Below, piece after piece: positions 45,159 through 53,007 of a stretch of DNA of 64,000 bases. Source of the DNA: Faecalibacter sp. LW9 (GTDB taxonomy: Bacteria > Bacteroidota > Bacteroidia > Flavobacteriales > Weeksellaceae). The notes below the pieces were generated by a model. It was not told the origin of the DNA, did not search any database, and was given only the letters and a program-made list of their open reading frames with translations. The position numbers and the translations under genes were made by a program. Within the stretch, counting starts at the first letter, position 1; the number at the start of each line of letters is the position of its first letter. The stretch covers positions 1,674,001-1,738,000 of the forward strand of contig NZ_CP141062.1 of NCBI RefSeq assembly GCF_034661295.1, given 5' to 3'.

Positions 45159-45956
45159 ATGAAAAAACATATTTATATAGCCGCAATTTTAACAACTGCC
45201 TTTGCTTTGCAATCTTGTGATAATAAGAATAATAAAGCGGCAGATACAAATGGATCGGTAGATTCTGTTACTGTTGTTGATTCAGCTAATCTTACACCAG
45301 AACCTATTGGGAGTCCAACAGATGTTAAAGCTGATCCAGGTGTTTATCAAATCAAACCTTTAAAATACGGGTACGATGAATTAGCTTCATACATTGATGC
45401 TACGACGATGGAAACGCATTATGGTAAACATTATTTAGGTTACATTAATAATTTAAATAAAGCGCTAAAAGAGGCTAATATTTCAGAATCAAACATTGAG
45501 AAATTATTAAAAAATGATCAGGCTATTGCGGATAAGGCTATTCGCAATAATGCAGGTGGTTTATACAATCACATGTTATATTTCGACATCATGTCTCCAA
45601 CTCCAAACCAACTGGATGATAAGAGTGATTTATTAAAGAAAATCAATGAATCATTTGGTTCAATTGATGAATTGAAAGCGAAATTAAAAGAAGCTGCAAC
45701 GAAACAATTTGGCTCAGGTTGGGCTTGGTTAATTGTCAAAGAAGATGGTACATTAGCCGTAACTTCAACTGCTAATCAAGACAATCCATTAATGAGTGTT
45801 GTAGAAGAAAAAGGAACACCAATCCTTGGAATTGATGTTTGGGAGCATGCTTATTATTTAAAATATAAAAATTTAAGAGCAGATTATGTTGATGCTTTTT
45901 TCAATGTATTGGATTGGAAAGAGGTGGATAACAACTATAAGAAAGCAAAAAAATAA
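45159..45956 (+). CDS. Iron/manganese superoxide dismutase, predicted lipoprotein
   Basis: A 265-residue precursor from ATG 45159: signal peptide with lipobox ALQSC (Cys20), then a Ser/Asn/Asp-rich linker (about 21-65). A full Fe/Mn SOD domain follows. Metal ligands are the His in METHYGKHYLGY, the His in YNHMLYF, and Asp and His in GIDVWEHAYYLKY. The frame is open from 45084 but the extra 25 residues hide the signal peptide. A membrane-anchored SOD outside the cytoplasm would detoxify periplasmic or external superoxide; most bacterial Fe/Mn SODs are cytoplasmic. Confidence 0.88.
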   Translation: MKKHIYIAAILTTAFALQSCDNKNNKAADTNGSVDSVTVVDSANLTPEPIGSPTDVKADPGVYQIKPLKYGYDELASYIDATTMETHYGKHYLGYINNLNKALKEANISESNIEKLLKNDQAIADKAIRNNAGGLYNHMLYFDIMSPTPNQLDDKSDLLKKINESFGSIDELKAKLKEAATKQFGSGWAWLIVKEDGTLAVTSTANQDNPLMSVVEEKGTPILGIDVWEHAYYLKYKNLRADYVDAFFNVLDWKEVDNNYKKAKK

Positions 45957-45976
45957 TTGAATCGTTATTGATTGAT

Positions 45977-46011
45977 AAAAAAATGCCATACAATTTCGTA
46001 TGGCATTTTTT
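45977..46011 (+). terminator. Terminator after the SOD gene
   Basis: Stem AAAATGCCATAC with its complement, T6 tract. Confidence 0.8.
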
Positions 46012-46025
46012 ATTGAGTTGAGTAT

Positions 46026-46056
46026 AAAAAAAATCCCCAATCATATGATTGAGGAT
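46026..46056 (-). terminator. Terminator after the rpsF-rpsR-rplI operon
   Basis: On the minus strand a 14-bp stem with one mismatch around CAATCAT/ATGATTG is followed by T8. Placed just past the rplI stop. Confidence 0.75.
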
Positions 46057-46079
46057 TTTGAAGTATAAGGAATAATAAA

Positions 46080-46718
46080 TTATTCTTCAGTTGCTGCTTC
46101 TTCAGTAGAAACTTCTTCTTTCACTTCTTTTTTCTTATCGTTTGCATAGATAGGGTTATCGAAGTTGAAGAATGATCCTTCTTCTGTGTTAGCTTTAGCT
46201 GCTTTTTCAGCATCTAATTTAGCCATCTCTGCTCTAGTTTTAGCAGCTTCTTCAGCAGCTTTAATAGAGTCAGCATCTGGAACTACTGTGAAATCGAAAT
46301 CAACTTCAACCGTTCTGTGGAAACGTACTTTAGCAGTATATTTTCCTAAACGTTTAATAGTGTTTCCAGGGATTTTGATGTTTTTCTTCTCAATCTCAAC
46401 ACCAGCTTTAACTAATGCTTCAGCTAAGTCAGCATTGTTAACAGATCCAAATAATTTGTCTCCGTTACCAACTTTAGCTTCTAAGTTAATTACTAATCCT
46501 TCTAATTTAGAAGATTTAGCAGTAGCGTCTGCGATTAAAGATTCTTCTTGAGCTTTACGAGCTTCTAAAACTTCGTTTAATTCTGCAACGTTTTTAGGAG
46601 TAGCTACAGTAGCTAAACCACGTGGAATTAAAAAGTTACGAGCGTATCCAGGTTTTACTGAAACAATTTCAAATTCAAAACCTAAACCATCTACATCTTG
46701 TTTTAAAATTACGTTCAT
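46080..46718 (-). CDS. rplI: 50S ribosomal protein L9 with acidic C-terminal extension
   Basis: L9 with the N-domain signature GLGFEFEIVSVKPGYARNFLIPRGLA and the connecting helix. At 212 residues it is about 60 longer than typical L9 (about 150). The extra C-terminal part is a Glu/Lys/Ala-rich helix ending in EEVSTEEAATEE. Bacteroidota L9 often carry such a tail. It is third in the S6-S18-L9 operon, 25 bases after rpsR. Confidence 0.95.
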   Translation of the reverse strand: MNVILKQDVDGLGFEFEIVSVKPGYARNFLIPRGLATVATPKNVAELNEVLEARKAQEESLIADATAKSSKLEGLVINLEAKVGNGDKLFGSVNNADLAEALVKAGVEIEKKNIKIPGNTIKRLGKYTAKVRFHRTVEVDFDFTVVPDADSIKAAEEAAKTRAEMAKLDAEKAAKANTEEGSFFNFDNPIYANDKKKEVKEEVSTEEAATEE

Positions 46719-46743
46719 GATAAAATTTCTTTTAGGTTTTTAA

Positions 46744-47046
46744 TTATTTTAATTGGTCACCGATGAATGGCATTAATGCTAAGTGACGAGCTCTTTTAAT
46801 AGCTTTAGAAACTTTTCTTTGGTATTTTAAAGAAGTTCCTGTGTAACGACGAGGTAAGATTTTACCTTGCTCGTTTACGAATTGTAATAAGAAATCAGCA
46901 TCTTTATAGTCAACATACTTGATTCCGAATTTTTTGAAACGACAATATTTTGAATTTGATTGTGTTTCGATATCTAATGGAGATAAATAACGGATTTCTG
47001 ATTCGCTACCTCCTGCTGCTTTTTTTGCTAAATCGTCGATTGCCAT
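46744..47046 (-). CDS. rpsR: 30S ribosomal protein S18
   Basis: A 100-residue S18 with the core [20 protein letters not shown] and the family signature region [25 protein letters not shown]. There is a short N-terminal extension compared with E. coli (75 residues). It pairs with S6 on the platform of the small subunit. It lies 8 bases after rpsF. Confidence 0.96.
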   Translation of the reverse strand: MAIDDLAKKAAGGSESEIRYLSPLDIETQSNSKYCRFKKFGIKYVDYKDADFLLQFVNEQGKILPRRYTGTSLKYQRKVSKAIKRARHLALMPFIGDQLK

Positions 47047-47054
47047 AGCTTTGA

Positions 47055-47402
47055 TTACTTGTTAGAGTTAGACTTTAATTTAGTTCTGCGTTTTTCAGCC
47101 CATTCAACACCGTGTTTGTCTAATTTCACAGTTAAGAAACGGATAACACGCTCATCACGCTTGTAAGCTACTTCTAACTGAGATACTAAGTCAGCATTTT
47201 CAGTTTTGAACTCTACTAAGTGGTAGAATCCATTTCTTTTGTTTTGAATTGGGTAAGCTAATTTTTTTAATCCCCAATTTTCAGTTGCAACGATTTCACC
47301 TCCGTTTGAAGTTACAAAATCGTTGAATTTTTTAACTGCTTCCTCTACCTGAGAATCAGATAGAACGGGAGTTAAAATGAAAACAGTTTCGTAATTTGTC
47401 AT
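47055..47402 (-). CDS. rpsF: 30S ribosomal protein S6
   Basis: A 115-residue S6 with the N-terminal [17 protein letters not shown] strand and the [20 protein letters not shown] motif. It binds S18. It is the first gene of the rpsF-rpsR-rplI operon with a clear promoter 44 bases upstream. Confidence 0.96.
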   Translation of the reverse strand: MTNYETVFILTPVLSDSQVEEAVKKFNDFVTSNGGEIVATENWGLKKLAYPIQNKRNGFYHLVEFKTENADLVSQLEVAYKRDERVIRFLTVKLDKHGVEWAEKRRTKLKSNSNK

Positions 47403-47445
47403 TTTAAACTACTTTAATTATGTTAATACTAATTTTTACGAGGTG

Positions 47446-47453
47446 CAAATATA
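47446..47453 (-). promoter_or_regulatory. -7 box of the rpsF operon promoter
   Basis: Minus-strand TATATTTG followed by CACC, the same sequence style as the rplM and rplS promoters; 5' UTR about 35-40 bases. Confidence 0.65.
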
Positions 47454-47574
47454 GGGATTATTTTTGAATTGATTGACCTTCAGTTGTAAATTTTAAATAG
47501 CTCATTTTCGGATTTGAGTAAAAAGATGAATTTTTATTGATTTTAAATTATTTTTTAAAATTGATTTTAAATGT

Positions 47575-47604
47575 TTGTTTATTAAAAAAACTATGTTAAA
47601 TTTG
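47575..47604 (+). promoter_or_regulatory. Consensus promoter in gene-free DNA, drives the candidate small RNA
   Basis: TTG at 47575-47577 and TAAATTTG at 47597-47604 have the ideal 19-base spacing. No coding frame follows. Confidence 0.65.
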
Positions 47605-47610
47605 TCAGCA

Positions 47611-47688
47611 TAAAAGGCTAATGGCTTTTTCATAGGTTTAGGTTGGTTAAGGTTAAACTCTCACGTAAGTGGGGGTTTTCCTTTTTTA
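47611..47688 (+). ncRNA. Candidate small RNA, about 80 nt
   Basis: The 370-base gap between rpsF and the DUF6048 gene holds a complete transcription unit without a reading frame. A consensus promoter is followed by a short hairpin (AAAAGGC/GCTTTTT, about 47612-47630), a G/T-rich repetitive segment (AGGTTTAGGTTGGTTAAGG) and a terminator with a 10-bp stem, GTAA tetraloop and T6. Nothing here matches tmRNA, RNase P or the SRP RNA core. A flavobacterial 6S-type RNA is possible but unproven. The remainder of the gap (47454-47574, 47689-47734) shows nothing clear. Confidence 0.5.
47651..47687 (+). terminator. Terminator of the candidate small RNA
   Basis: Stem AAACTCTCAC (47655-47664) and GTGGGGGTTT (47669-47678), a GTAA loop, outer GG/CC closure, then T6 at 47682-47687. 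Confidence 0.75.
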
Positions 47689-47734
47689 GGCCCTTGACTA
47701 ATGTGTTTTAAATTTGCATCATATATTTAAAAAT

Positions 47735-47768
47735 AAAAAAGGTCGGAATATTTATTCCGACCTTTTTT
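47735..47768. terminator. Terminator downstream of the DUF6048 gene
   Basis: A 10-bp stem GGTCGGAATA with complement and a 2-base loop, flanked by A6 and T6. Confidence 0.85.
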
Positions 47769-47772
47769 ATTT

Positions 47773-48453
47773 TTAAAACAATTTATACGATATGCCCCAG
47801 AAGATTGGTAAATTAAATGGACCATTATTTCTTCCATAACCAGGAATAACTAATGGATCAATATTTTCTTGTTTCTTACTTCCTAAGTATACTGCAGGAT
47901 GTATAGAGAAATCACCATAAAGATTTTTGTACAATTGGATTCTACCTCCGACTACAACTTCTGCCCAATAGGATGCTACACGAGCTTTATCCATACTGCC
48001 AAATCCAATTATTTCGCTGGCATTAATGTCTCGAATGGGATATTGATTAATAGTTTGATTGTAAGAAGCGTATGCAAAGCGAGCACCTAGATAAAATCCA
48101 TTGGTATAATTTGATTCTTCTTGACTGAAAAACCAATTCGCACCGATTTTTATCGAAGTACCGTCCACATCCACTTTCCATTGTCCCTCATCATATTTAT
48201 TCTTTTCGTAACCTAATTCAACAATGCCTACCCATTTTTTATTCAATTGATAAGCCAATGAGGCTTGAGCGCCTTGTTTATCAGAATAAATGGATTGGAT
48301 TGGAGTGGCAAAATCGACTGCAATATATAAATCACTAACTTTTTGGATAGGTTTTATACTATCAGTAGTAATCGCAACAGAATCGTTTTGAGCCAATAAA
48401 GAATTAGTTGCTACGAGGCTCAGCAAAAATGATAAAATTAGTGTTCGTTGCAT
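47773..48453 (-). CDS. Outer-membrane-type beta-barrel protein, DUF6048-like
   Basis: A 226-residue protein with a signal peptide (cleavage after SLLAQ, about residue 22). The mature part is amphipathic strand sequence (AVDFATPIQSIYS, ASLAYQLNKKWVGIVELGY, GFYLGARFAYASYN) ending in an aromatic strand (FWGISYKLF), typical of a small outer-membrane barrel. The position beside a DUF6452-like lipoprotein and rlmD matches an arrangement I recall for DUF6048. Its start overlaps the lipoprotein gene by 50 bases. Function unknown. Confidence 0.75.
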   Translation of the reverse strand: MQRTLILSFLLSLVATNSLLAQNDSVAITTDSIKPIQKVSDLYIAVDFATPIQSIYSDKQGAQASLAYQLNKKWVGIVELGYEKNKYDEGQWKVDVDGTSIKIGANWFFSQEESNYTNGFYLGARFAYASYNQTINQYPIRDINASEIIGFGSMDKARVASYWAEVVVGGRIQLYKNLYGDFSIHPAVYLGSKKQENIDPLVIPGYGRNNGPFNLPIFWGISYKLF

Positions 48454-48958
48454 TGTCTATAGTTGTATTTACAGTTTCGATTCCCTTAATCCAATTGTCT
48501 GATGTCGCAGTGATTGAAGCGTCTTTAAAATAGATACCAAATCCGCAGCCCTTTGAGTCATATTTATTATCAAACGTATAATTTACATACAATATATCAA
48601 TGGGTGCAATATGATCTGTGAAAATGGTATCTGTTCCCATAATTTGATAGGTGCGATAATCATTTCCTTGTTTCAAAACATATTTAACCGAATTGGAATT
48701 CGTAATTTGAATCGGTAAATTAAATTTTGATTTTTTAGTAAAACTTCCTTTTTCAATCAGTAAAGTATCATTAGCAAAAGCTTCATAATAAATAACTGAA
48801 TCTGCTAAAGGTGTGATAGAGTCAGTATATTTGACTTCTATCGTGACAAACGGTGCATCTGTTGGTAAACAAACATCATCGGGTTCACAACTCGTTAGAG
48901 AAGCAAGACCGATGATAGATGCCGTTAATAAGCTATTTTTTAGAAATTGACGATTCAT
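48404..48958 (-). CDS. Predicted lipoprotein, DUF6452-like
   Basis: A 184-residue protein with signal peptide and lipobox LTSC (about Cys24). An Asp/Cys-rich start of the mature chain (EPDDVCLP) precedes a beta-sandwich-like domain. It lies 13 bases after rlmD and overlaps the DUF6048-like gene by 50 bases. The two are therefore probably a translationally coupled lipoprotein-barrel pair in the outer membrane. The family name is from memory of flavobacterial neighbourhoods, moderately sure. Confidence 0.72.
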   Translation of the reverse strand: MNRQFLKNSLLTASIIGLASLTSCEPDDVCLPTDAPFVTIEVKYTDSITPLADSVIYYEAFANDTLLIEKGSFTKKSKFNLPIQITNSNSVKYVLKQGNDYRTYQIMGTDTIFTDHIAPIDILYVNYTFDNKYDSKGCGFGIYFKDASITATSDNWIKGIETVNTTIDNATNTNFIIFAEPRSN

Positions 48959-48971
48959 TTAATGGTCGAAA

Positions 48972-50390
48972 TTAAATTCTTTCTAAAACTACGATATTTT
49001 CTACGTGATGTGTCTGTGGGAACATATCAACAGGCTGAACTTTAACAATTTTATATTGTTCTTTCATCAAATCCAAATCACGAGCTTGTGTAGCTGAGTT
49101 ACAAGATACATAAACCACACGCTTTGGGTTCATAAATAAAATATTTTCAACCACTTTTTTGTGCATTCCGTCACGTGGTGGATCAGTAATGATAACATCC
49201 GGAATACCGTGTTGCTCGATAAATTCTTGGTTTAACACATCCTTCATATCACCACAATAGAAATCACAATTCGTAATTCCATTACGCTCTGCAGCAGCTT
49301 TAGCCGCTTCAATAGCTTCTGGAACCGATTCAATTCCTACAACTTTACGCACTTTTTTCGATACGAATTGAGCAATTGTTCCTGTACCTGTATATAAATC
49401 ATATACTAATTCATCTCCTGTTAATCCAGCAAAATCACGCGTTAATTTGTATAATTCATACGCCTGCTCTGGATTGGTTTGGTAAAACGATTTTGGACCA
49501 ATTTTAAAGTTTAAATCCTCCATTTGTTCCATAATATGATCTTCACCTGCAAAAACTTGGATATCTAAATCATATACAGAATCATTCTGTTTTGGATTGA
49601 TTGCATATAATAAAGAAGTAATCTCTGGGAATTTGTCTAATAAATTCTGTAAGAATGCTTCTCTGTTTTCTTTTTCCTCACGGTAGAATTGTACCAATAC
49701 CATTAATTGTCCGTTTTGTGAAGTACGAATCATTAAGGTACGTAAGAAACCTTCTTGATTGTATAAATCAAAAAAGTCTAATCCATGCTCTACAGCATAG
49801 CGTTTCGCTTCTAGTCGAATGGCATTCGAAGGATCACGTTGTAAATGACATTTTTTTATGTCTAATACTTTAGACCATGCGCCAGGAATATGGAATCCTA
49901 CAGCATCACGATCATTAAAATCGTTCCCTGAATTAATTTCATCTAATGTTAACCAACGCGCATTAGAAAATGTAAATTCTAATTTATTACGGTAAAAATA
50001 TTGTTCTTTTGAACCAACGATGTAATCTGTTTCGTTTTCGATGTCTTTAAAACCTCCAATACGAACTAAGTTATTAACAACTTCGTCGTGTTTAAATTTT
50101 AATTGAGCATCGTAACTCATATCTTGCCATTTACATCCTCCACATACGCCAAAATGTTCACATTTTGGTTCTACACGATATTCAGACTGCTTATGGAAAG
50201 CTACAGCTTGACCCTCAAAATAGCTGCTTTTCTTTTTTAATACATGTACGTCTACTACATCTCCAGGTATAGCCCCTTTAATTAAAACGGTTTTACCTTC
50301 TTCCGTTTTACCTACAGAAACTCCTTTTGCTCCTGCGCGTAAAACTTCGATATTATTCAAGATGATTTTTTGTTTCACTTTTCTTCCCAT
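48972..50390 (-). CDS. rlmD: 23S rRNA (uracil-C5)-methyltransferase, RlmD/TrmA family
   Basis: A 472-residue enzyme methylating a uridine in 23S rRNA. It has an N-terminal TRAM domain (about 1-65) and a [4Fe-4S] cluster motif with Cys in EHFGVCGGCKWQ and CHLQRDP. The SAM motif is DLYTGTGTIAQF, then DPPRDGMHKK, and the catalytic Cys in VYVSCNSATQARD (about 427). Flavobacterial annotations use RlmD; RlmCD-type dual specificity cannot be excluded. A TATCTTTG box only 5 bases before the ATG suggests a leaderless message. Confidence 0.92.
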   Translation of the reverse strand: MGRKVKQKIILNNIEVLRAGAKGVSVGKTEEGKTVLIKGAIPGDVVDVHVLKKKSSYFEGQAVAFHKQSEYRVEPKCEHFGVCGGCKWQDMSYDAQLKFKHDEVVNNLVRIGGFKDIENETDYIVGSKEQYFYRNKLEFTFSNARWLTLDEINSGNDFNDRDAVGFHIPGAWSKVLDIKKCHLQRDPSNAIRLEAKRYAVEHGLDFFDLYNQEGFLRTLMIRTSQNGQLMVLVQFYREEKENREAFLQNLLDKFPEITSLLYAINPKQNDSVYDLDIQVFAGEDHIMEQMEDLNFKIGPKSFYQTNPEQAYELYKLTRDFAGLTGDELVYDLYTGTGTIAQFVSKKVRKVVGIESVPEAIEAAKAAAERNGITNCDFYCGDMKDVLNQEFIEQHGIPDVIITDPPRDGMHKKVVENILFMNPKRVVYVSCNSATQARDLDLMKEQYKIVKVQPVDMFPQTHHVENIVVLERI

Positions 50391-50394
50391 TCTG

Positions 50395-50402
50395 CAAAGA
50401 TA
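50395..50402 (-). promoter_or_regulatory. -7 box of rlmD, implying a leaderless transcript
   Basis: Minus-strand TATCTTTG (TAnnTTTG) ends 4 bases before the ATG, so initiation would fall at or inside the start codon. Confidence 0.55.
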
Positions 50403-50547
50403 ATCATGTAATTGAAATATTGAATCATTTCAAAAACAGATTCCTACCAAAGCCTATAAACATAATGTTTAAATGTTAAACTGTTTAATGATAATAGAAT
50501 ATGTTGAATTAAATGTTTAATTTGGTCAAAATTAAACATTTGTAAAT

Positions 50548-51195
50548 ATGAGAAAATTATTACTTTATAGTATGTTTTTGTTATCGATGCCATGGATTAA
50601 TGCGCAATATGTAGAGCCAGAAAAAAAAGACAAAGAAGAAATGATTCGAAAGCAAAATGAGAAAATTATCTTTCCTTCCCAGAAATTTGATTCTGTTGCG
50701 GCTAAAAATATGTTAGCCATCGGAAAAGGTAAAATTTCAGGAGTAGCTTTCACAAGGGTACGTGAAGATAAAAATTTTGGATTAAAGACAGGACCAAAAG
50801 TCTATGCGAATAAATTAAAAATTATTCTATTTCCAGTAACTTCATATTTTAATGAATATTATACATTATGGAAAGATAAATCAAAACATAACCCTAAAAG
50901 AAACAGATTTGTACAGATGGTTCCAGAAGCTTATCGTTACCGATTAGAGTCGATTACTAACAGTAGTGGAGAATTTACATTTCCTGATATGCGACCAGGT
51001 AAGTATTACATCTTCGCAACTTTAGATTATTATACCACTCATTCGGGAAGGAAATACACAGGAAGTGGATATGACAATTACGGAAGAATTGACTATTATG
51101 AACCGTATACGTATCAAAAGAATGGCAGCGAATTTTTAGAACTTTTTGTGGAAGTGAAACAAGAGGGTGAAGTTGTAAAAGTGAAGTTAAAATAG
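50548..51195 (+). CDS. Uncharacterised secreted protein with a carboxypeptidase-regulatory-like region
   Basis: A 215-residue protein with a signal peptide (cleavage after WINAQ, about residue 19). A mature chain follows with GKISGVAFTRVRED, a segment TNSSGEFTFPDMRPGKYYIF (about 131-150) resembling the end of carboxypeptidase-regulatory or Cna-B-like beta-sandwich domains, and Tyr/Gly-rich loops. No lipobox. Probably periplasmic or surface. The 157-base upstream region is A+T-rich with a near-consensus AACATTTG box just before the ATG. I do not recognise a specific function. Confidence 0.75.
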   Translation: MRKLLLYSMFLLSMPWINAQYVEPEKKDKEEMIRKQNEKIIFPSQKFDSVAAKNMLAIGKGKISGVAFTRVREDKNFGLKTGPKVYANKLKIILFPVTSYFNEYYTLWKDKSKHNPKRNRFVQMVPEAYRYRLESITNSSGEFTFPDMRPGKYYIFATLDYYTTHSGRKYTGSGYDNYGRIDYYEPYTYQKNGSEFLELFVEVKQEGEVVKVKLK

Positions 51196-51267
51196 AGCCA
51201 AATCAAATAAAATTGCTTTAATTATTTAATTGCTCCCTAAATTTGTAGCTTTTATTAGTTACAAAAG

Positions 51268-51870
51268 ATGAAAAATATATTAATAGTCAACGGAGCTATA
51301 CGTTTTGCTCATTCAGGTGGAACCTTTAATTCTTCTTTAGTAGAATGGACTACTACGATTGCAGAGAAATTAGGAAACTCTGTGAAAATTGTCAATGTAC
51401 AGGACGAATTTGATCCGATGCAAGAGGTTGAAAATTTTAAATGGGCTGATGTTATTATCTATCATACTCCAATCTGGTGGTTTCATCTGCCAAGCCGTTT
51501 CAAATATTATTTGGATGAAGTCTTAACCGCAGGGTACAACAATGGAATGTATAAAAACGATGGACGTTCGCATATCAATCCATCTATTAATTATGGAACA
51601 GGTGGATTAATGCAAGGAAAATTTTATATGGTAACTTCAACATGGAATGCACCAGAAGAAGCTTTTACCTTAGAAGGTGAATTTTTTAAACAAACTTCTG
51701 TGGATGATGGTATTTTATTTGGTTTTCACCGAATGAATGACTTTTTAGGTTTAACGCGTTTGGATGGAATGCATTTTCACGATTTAGAAAAAAATGGTTC
51801 TGAAGAACGTATTTTGAAGTATAAGACATCGTATCAAACTCACTTAGAGCACGCCTTAAAAGCATTATAA
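51268..51870 (+). CDS. NAD(P)H-dependent oxidoreductase, MdaB/flavodoxin-fold
   Basis: A 200-residue flavodoxin-fold reductase: VNGAIRFAHSGGTFNSSLV binds the flavin phosphate (about 6-24). VIIYHTPIWWFHLPSRFKYYLDEVL (about 70-94, read in parts WWFHLP and KYYLDEV) forms the FAD site typical of MdaB and quinone reductases. The family performs two-electron reduction of quinones, protecting against redox cycling. Monocistronic with a terminator directly after the stop. Confidence 0.87.
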   Translation: MKNILIVNGAIRFAHSGGTFNSSLVEWTTTIAEKLGNSVKIVNVQDEFDPMQEVENFKWADVIIYHTPIWWFHLPSRFKYYLDEVLTAGYNNGMYKNDGRSHINPSINYGTGGLMQGKFYMVTSTWNAPEEAFTLEGEFFKQTSVDDGILFGFHRMNDFLGLTRLDGMHFHDLEKNGSEERILKYKTSYQTHLEHALKAL

Positions 51871-51875
51871 TAAAG

Positions 51876-51909
51876 AAAAAATCCAATAGATTTCTATTGG
51901 ATTTTTTTA
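51876..51909. terminator. Bidirectional terminator between mdaB-like and SCO genes
   Basis: Stem AAATCCAATAGA with complement, TTT loop, flanked by A6 and T7. Confidence 0.85.
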
Positions 51910-52566
51910 TTCTTCTAATAATTTTTTGATGTCTTCAATAACCAAAGGTATATCCGGATGAAAAGTTCCGTTTAACGACGGTTTTGTACCTTCGGGATCG
52001 GAATAGTTTAATCCAGAATAATATAATTTAGGAATACCATGGGCATTGGTACGTGATCTAATTTTACCTTGTTTATCCACTAAAGCAAACTGTCCGCTAT
52101 GATCTAAACTTTGGGTTTCATCTTTTGCATCACCAAGATAAATATTAAATTTTTTACTGACGTCTTGGATATAATCTCTTTCCGCAGTTAGCATATACCA
52201 ATGAGGAGATTTTGCCTGTATTTGTTTATAATGTTGCAATAAACGTTCAGGCGTATCACGTTTTGGATCGATAGTGATGGAAACAATACCGAAATCAGGA
52301 TGATGAATTGAGTCTTCGATGATTCGTAAATTCTGTTTCATCACTGGACATATAGTTGGACAACTCGTAAAGAAAAATTCCACCAAATATACTTTACCAA
52401 GCATATCGCGATTAGAGAATTTTTCACCGTATTGATTCGTCATTTCAAATGAAGGGACATCCATCACTTTTACTAAACCATTATTACTTGTTTTTGAATT
52501 ATTCCAAAAGAAAAAACCAACTACAAGCACAACAATTGTAATGACTCCTAATAATTGTTTATTCAT
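51907..52566 (-). CDS. SCO family protein (copper chaperone/thioredoxin-like)
   Basis: A 219-residue thioredoxin-fold protein with an N-terminal membrane anchor (about 5-22). The CxxxC copper motif is in FTSCPTICPVMK (about residue 75) and the third ligand His in SLDHSGQFALVD (about 161). SCO proteins deliver copper to, or reduce, the CuA site of cytochrome oxidase. It overlaps the upstream YHS gene by 8 bases, so the two are co-translated. Confidence 0.92.
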   Translation of the reverse strand: MNKQLLGVITIVVLVVGFFFWNNSKTSNNGLVKVMDVPSFEMTNQYGEKFSNRDMLGKVYLVEFFFTSCPTICPVMKQNLRIIEDSIHHPDFGIVSITIDPKRDTPERLLQHYKQIQAKSPHWYMLTAERDYIQDVSKKFNIYLGDAKDETQSLDHSGQFALVDKQGKIRSRTNAHGIPKLYYSGLNYSDPEGTKPSLNGTFHPDIPLVIEDIKKLLEE

Positions 52567-52861
52567 TCACGTATTCTTCAGGGTTTTCTAAGAATTTTTC
52601 TTTACACATTGTATTACAAAAACCATATGTTTTCCCTTTATAATTTGCCGTATCTTTTAAATGTGTCGCATTATCCATTCCACAAATTGGATCTAATTCG
52701 TTGACTACTTCAACATTTAATTTATTTCCCTTCGTCATCGCTTCAGTTGGGTGATCTTCAGCAACAGTTACTTCTACATCGTTAGATGTATTTTGGTCCT
52801 TAGAACAAGAAAATGCCATTAAAGAAAATGCAGTAATTGAAAGTAGGGTAATTGTCTTCAT
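52559..52861 (-). CDS. YHS domain lipoprotein
   Basis: A 100-residue predicted lipoprotein: lipobox LMAFSC (about Cys19), linker, then a YHS domain with DPICGMDN (about 56) and YGFCNTMCKEKFLENPEEY (about 78-96). The Cys residues are arranged for metal binding. YHS domains accompany copper and heavy-metal proteins. The 8-base overlap with the SCO gene and the shared promoter suggest a periplasmic copper-handling pair. Confidence 0.88.
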   Translation of the reverse strand: MKTITLLSITAFSLMAFSCSKDQNTSNDVEVTVAEDHPTEAMTKGNKLNVEVVNELDPICGMDNATHLKDTANYKGKTYGFCNTMCKEKFLENPEEYVNE

Positions 52862-52883
52862 TCTTCATTATTTATTAAGGAAA

Positions 52884-52891
52884 CAAAGTTA
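52884..52891 (-). promoter_or_regulatory. -7 box of the YHS-SCO promoter
   Basis: Minus-strand TAACTTTG (TAnnTTTG), 23 bases before the YHS start. Confidence 0.6.
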
Positions 52892-53007
52892 GATTCATTT
52901 TTAGGATTAAAAAATGATTTAACACATTCAGAATAGTAAAAACAAATTTATTTCCAATACTTTAAAAACTTTACGCTAACTTAGAATAGTAACCAATTGA
53001 AACAATA

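Noticed and set aside
47709-47716. Second TAAATTTG box before the DUF6048 terminator
   Set aside because: It lacks a correctly spaced TTG, and only the terminator of the opposite gene follows, so it looks like chance.
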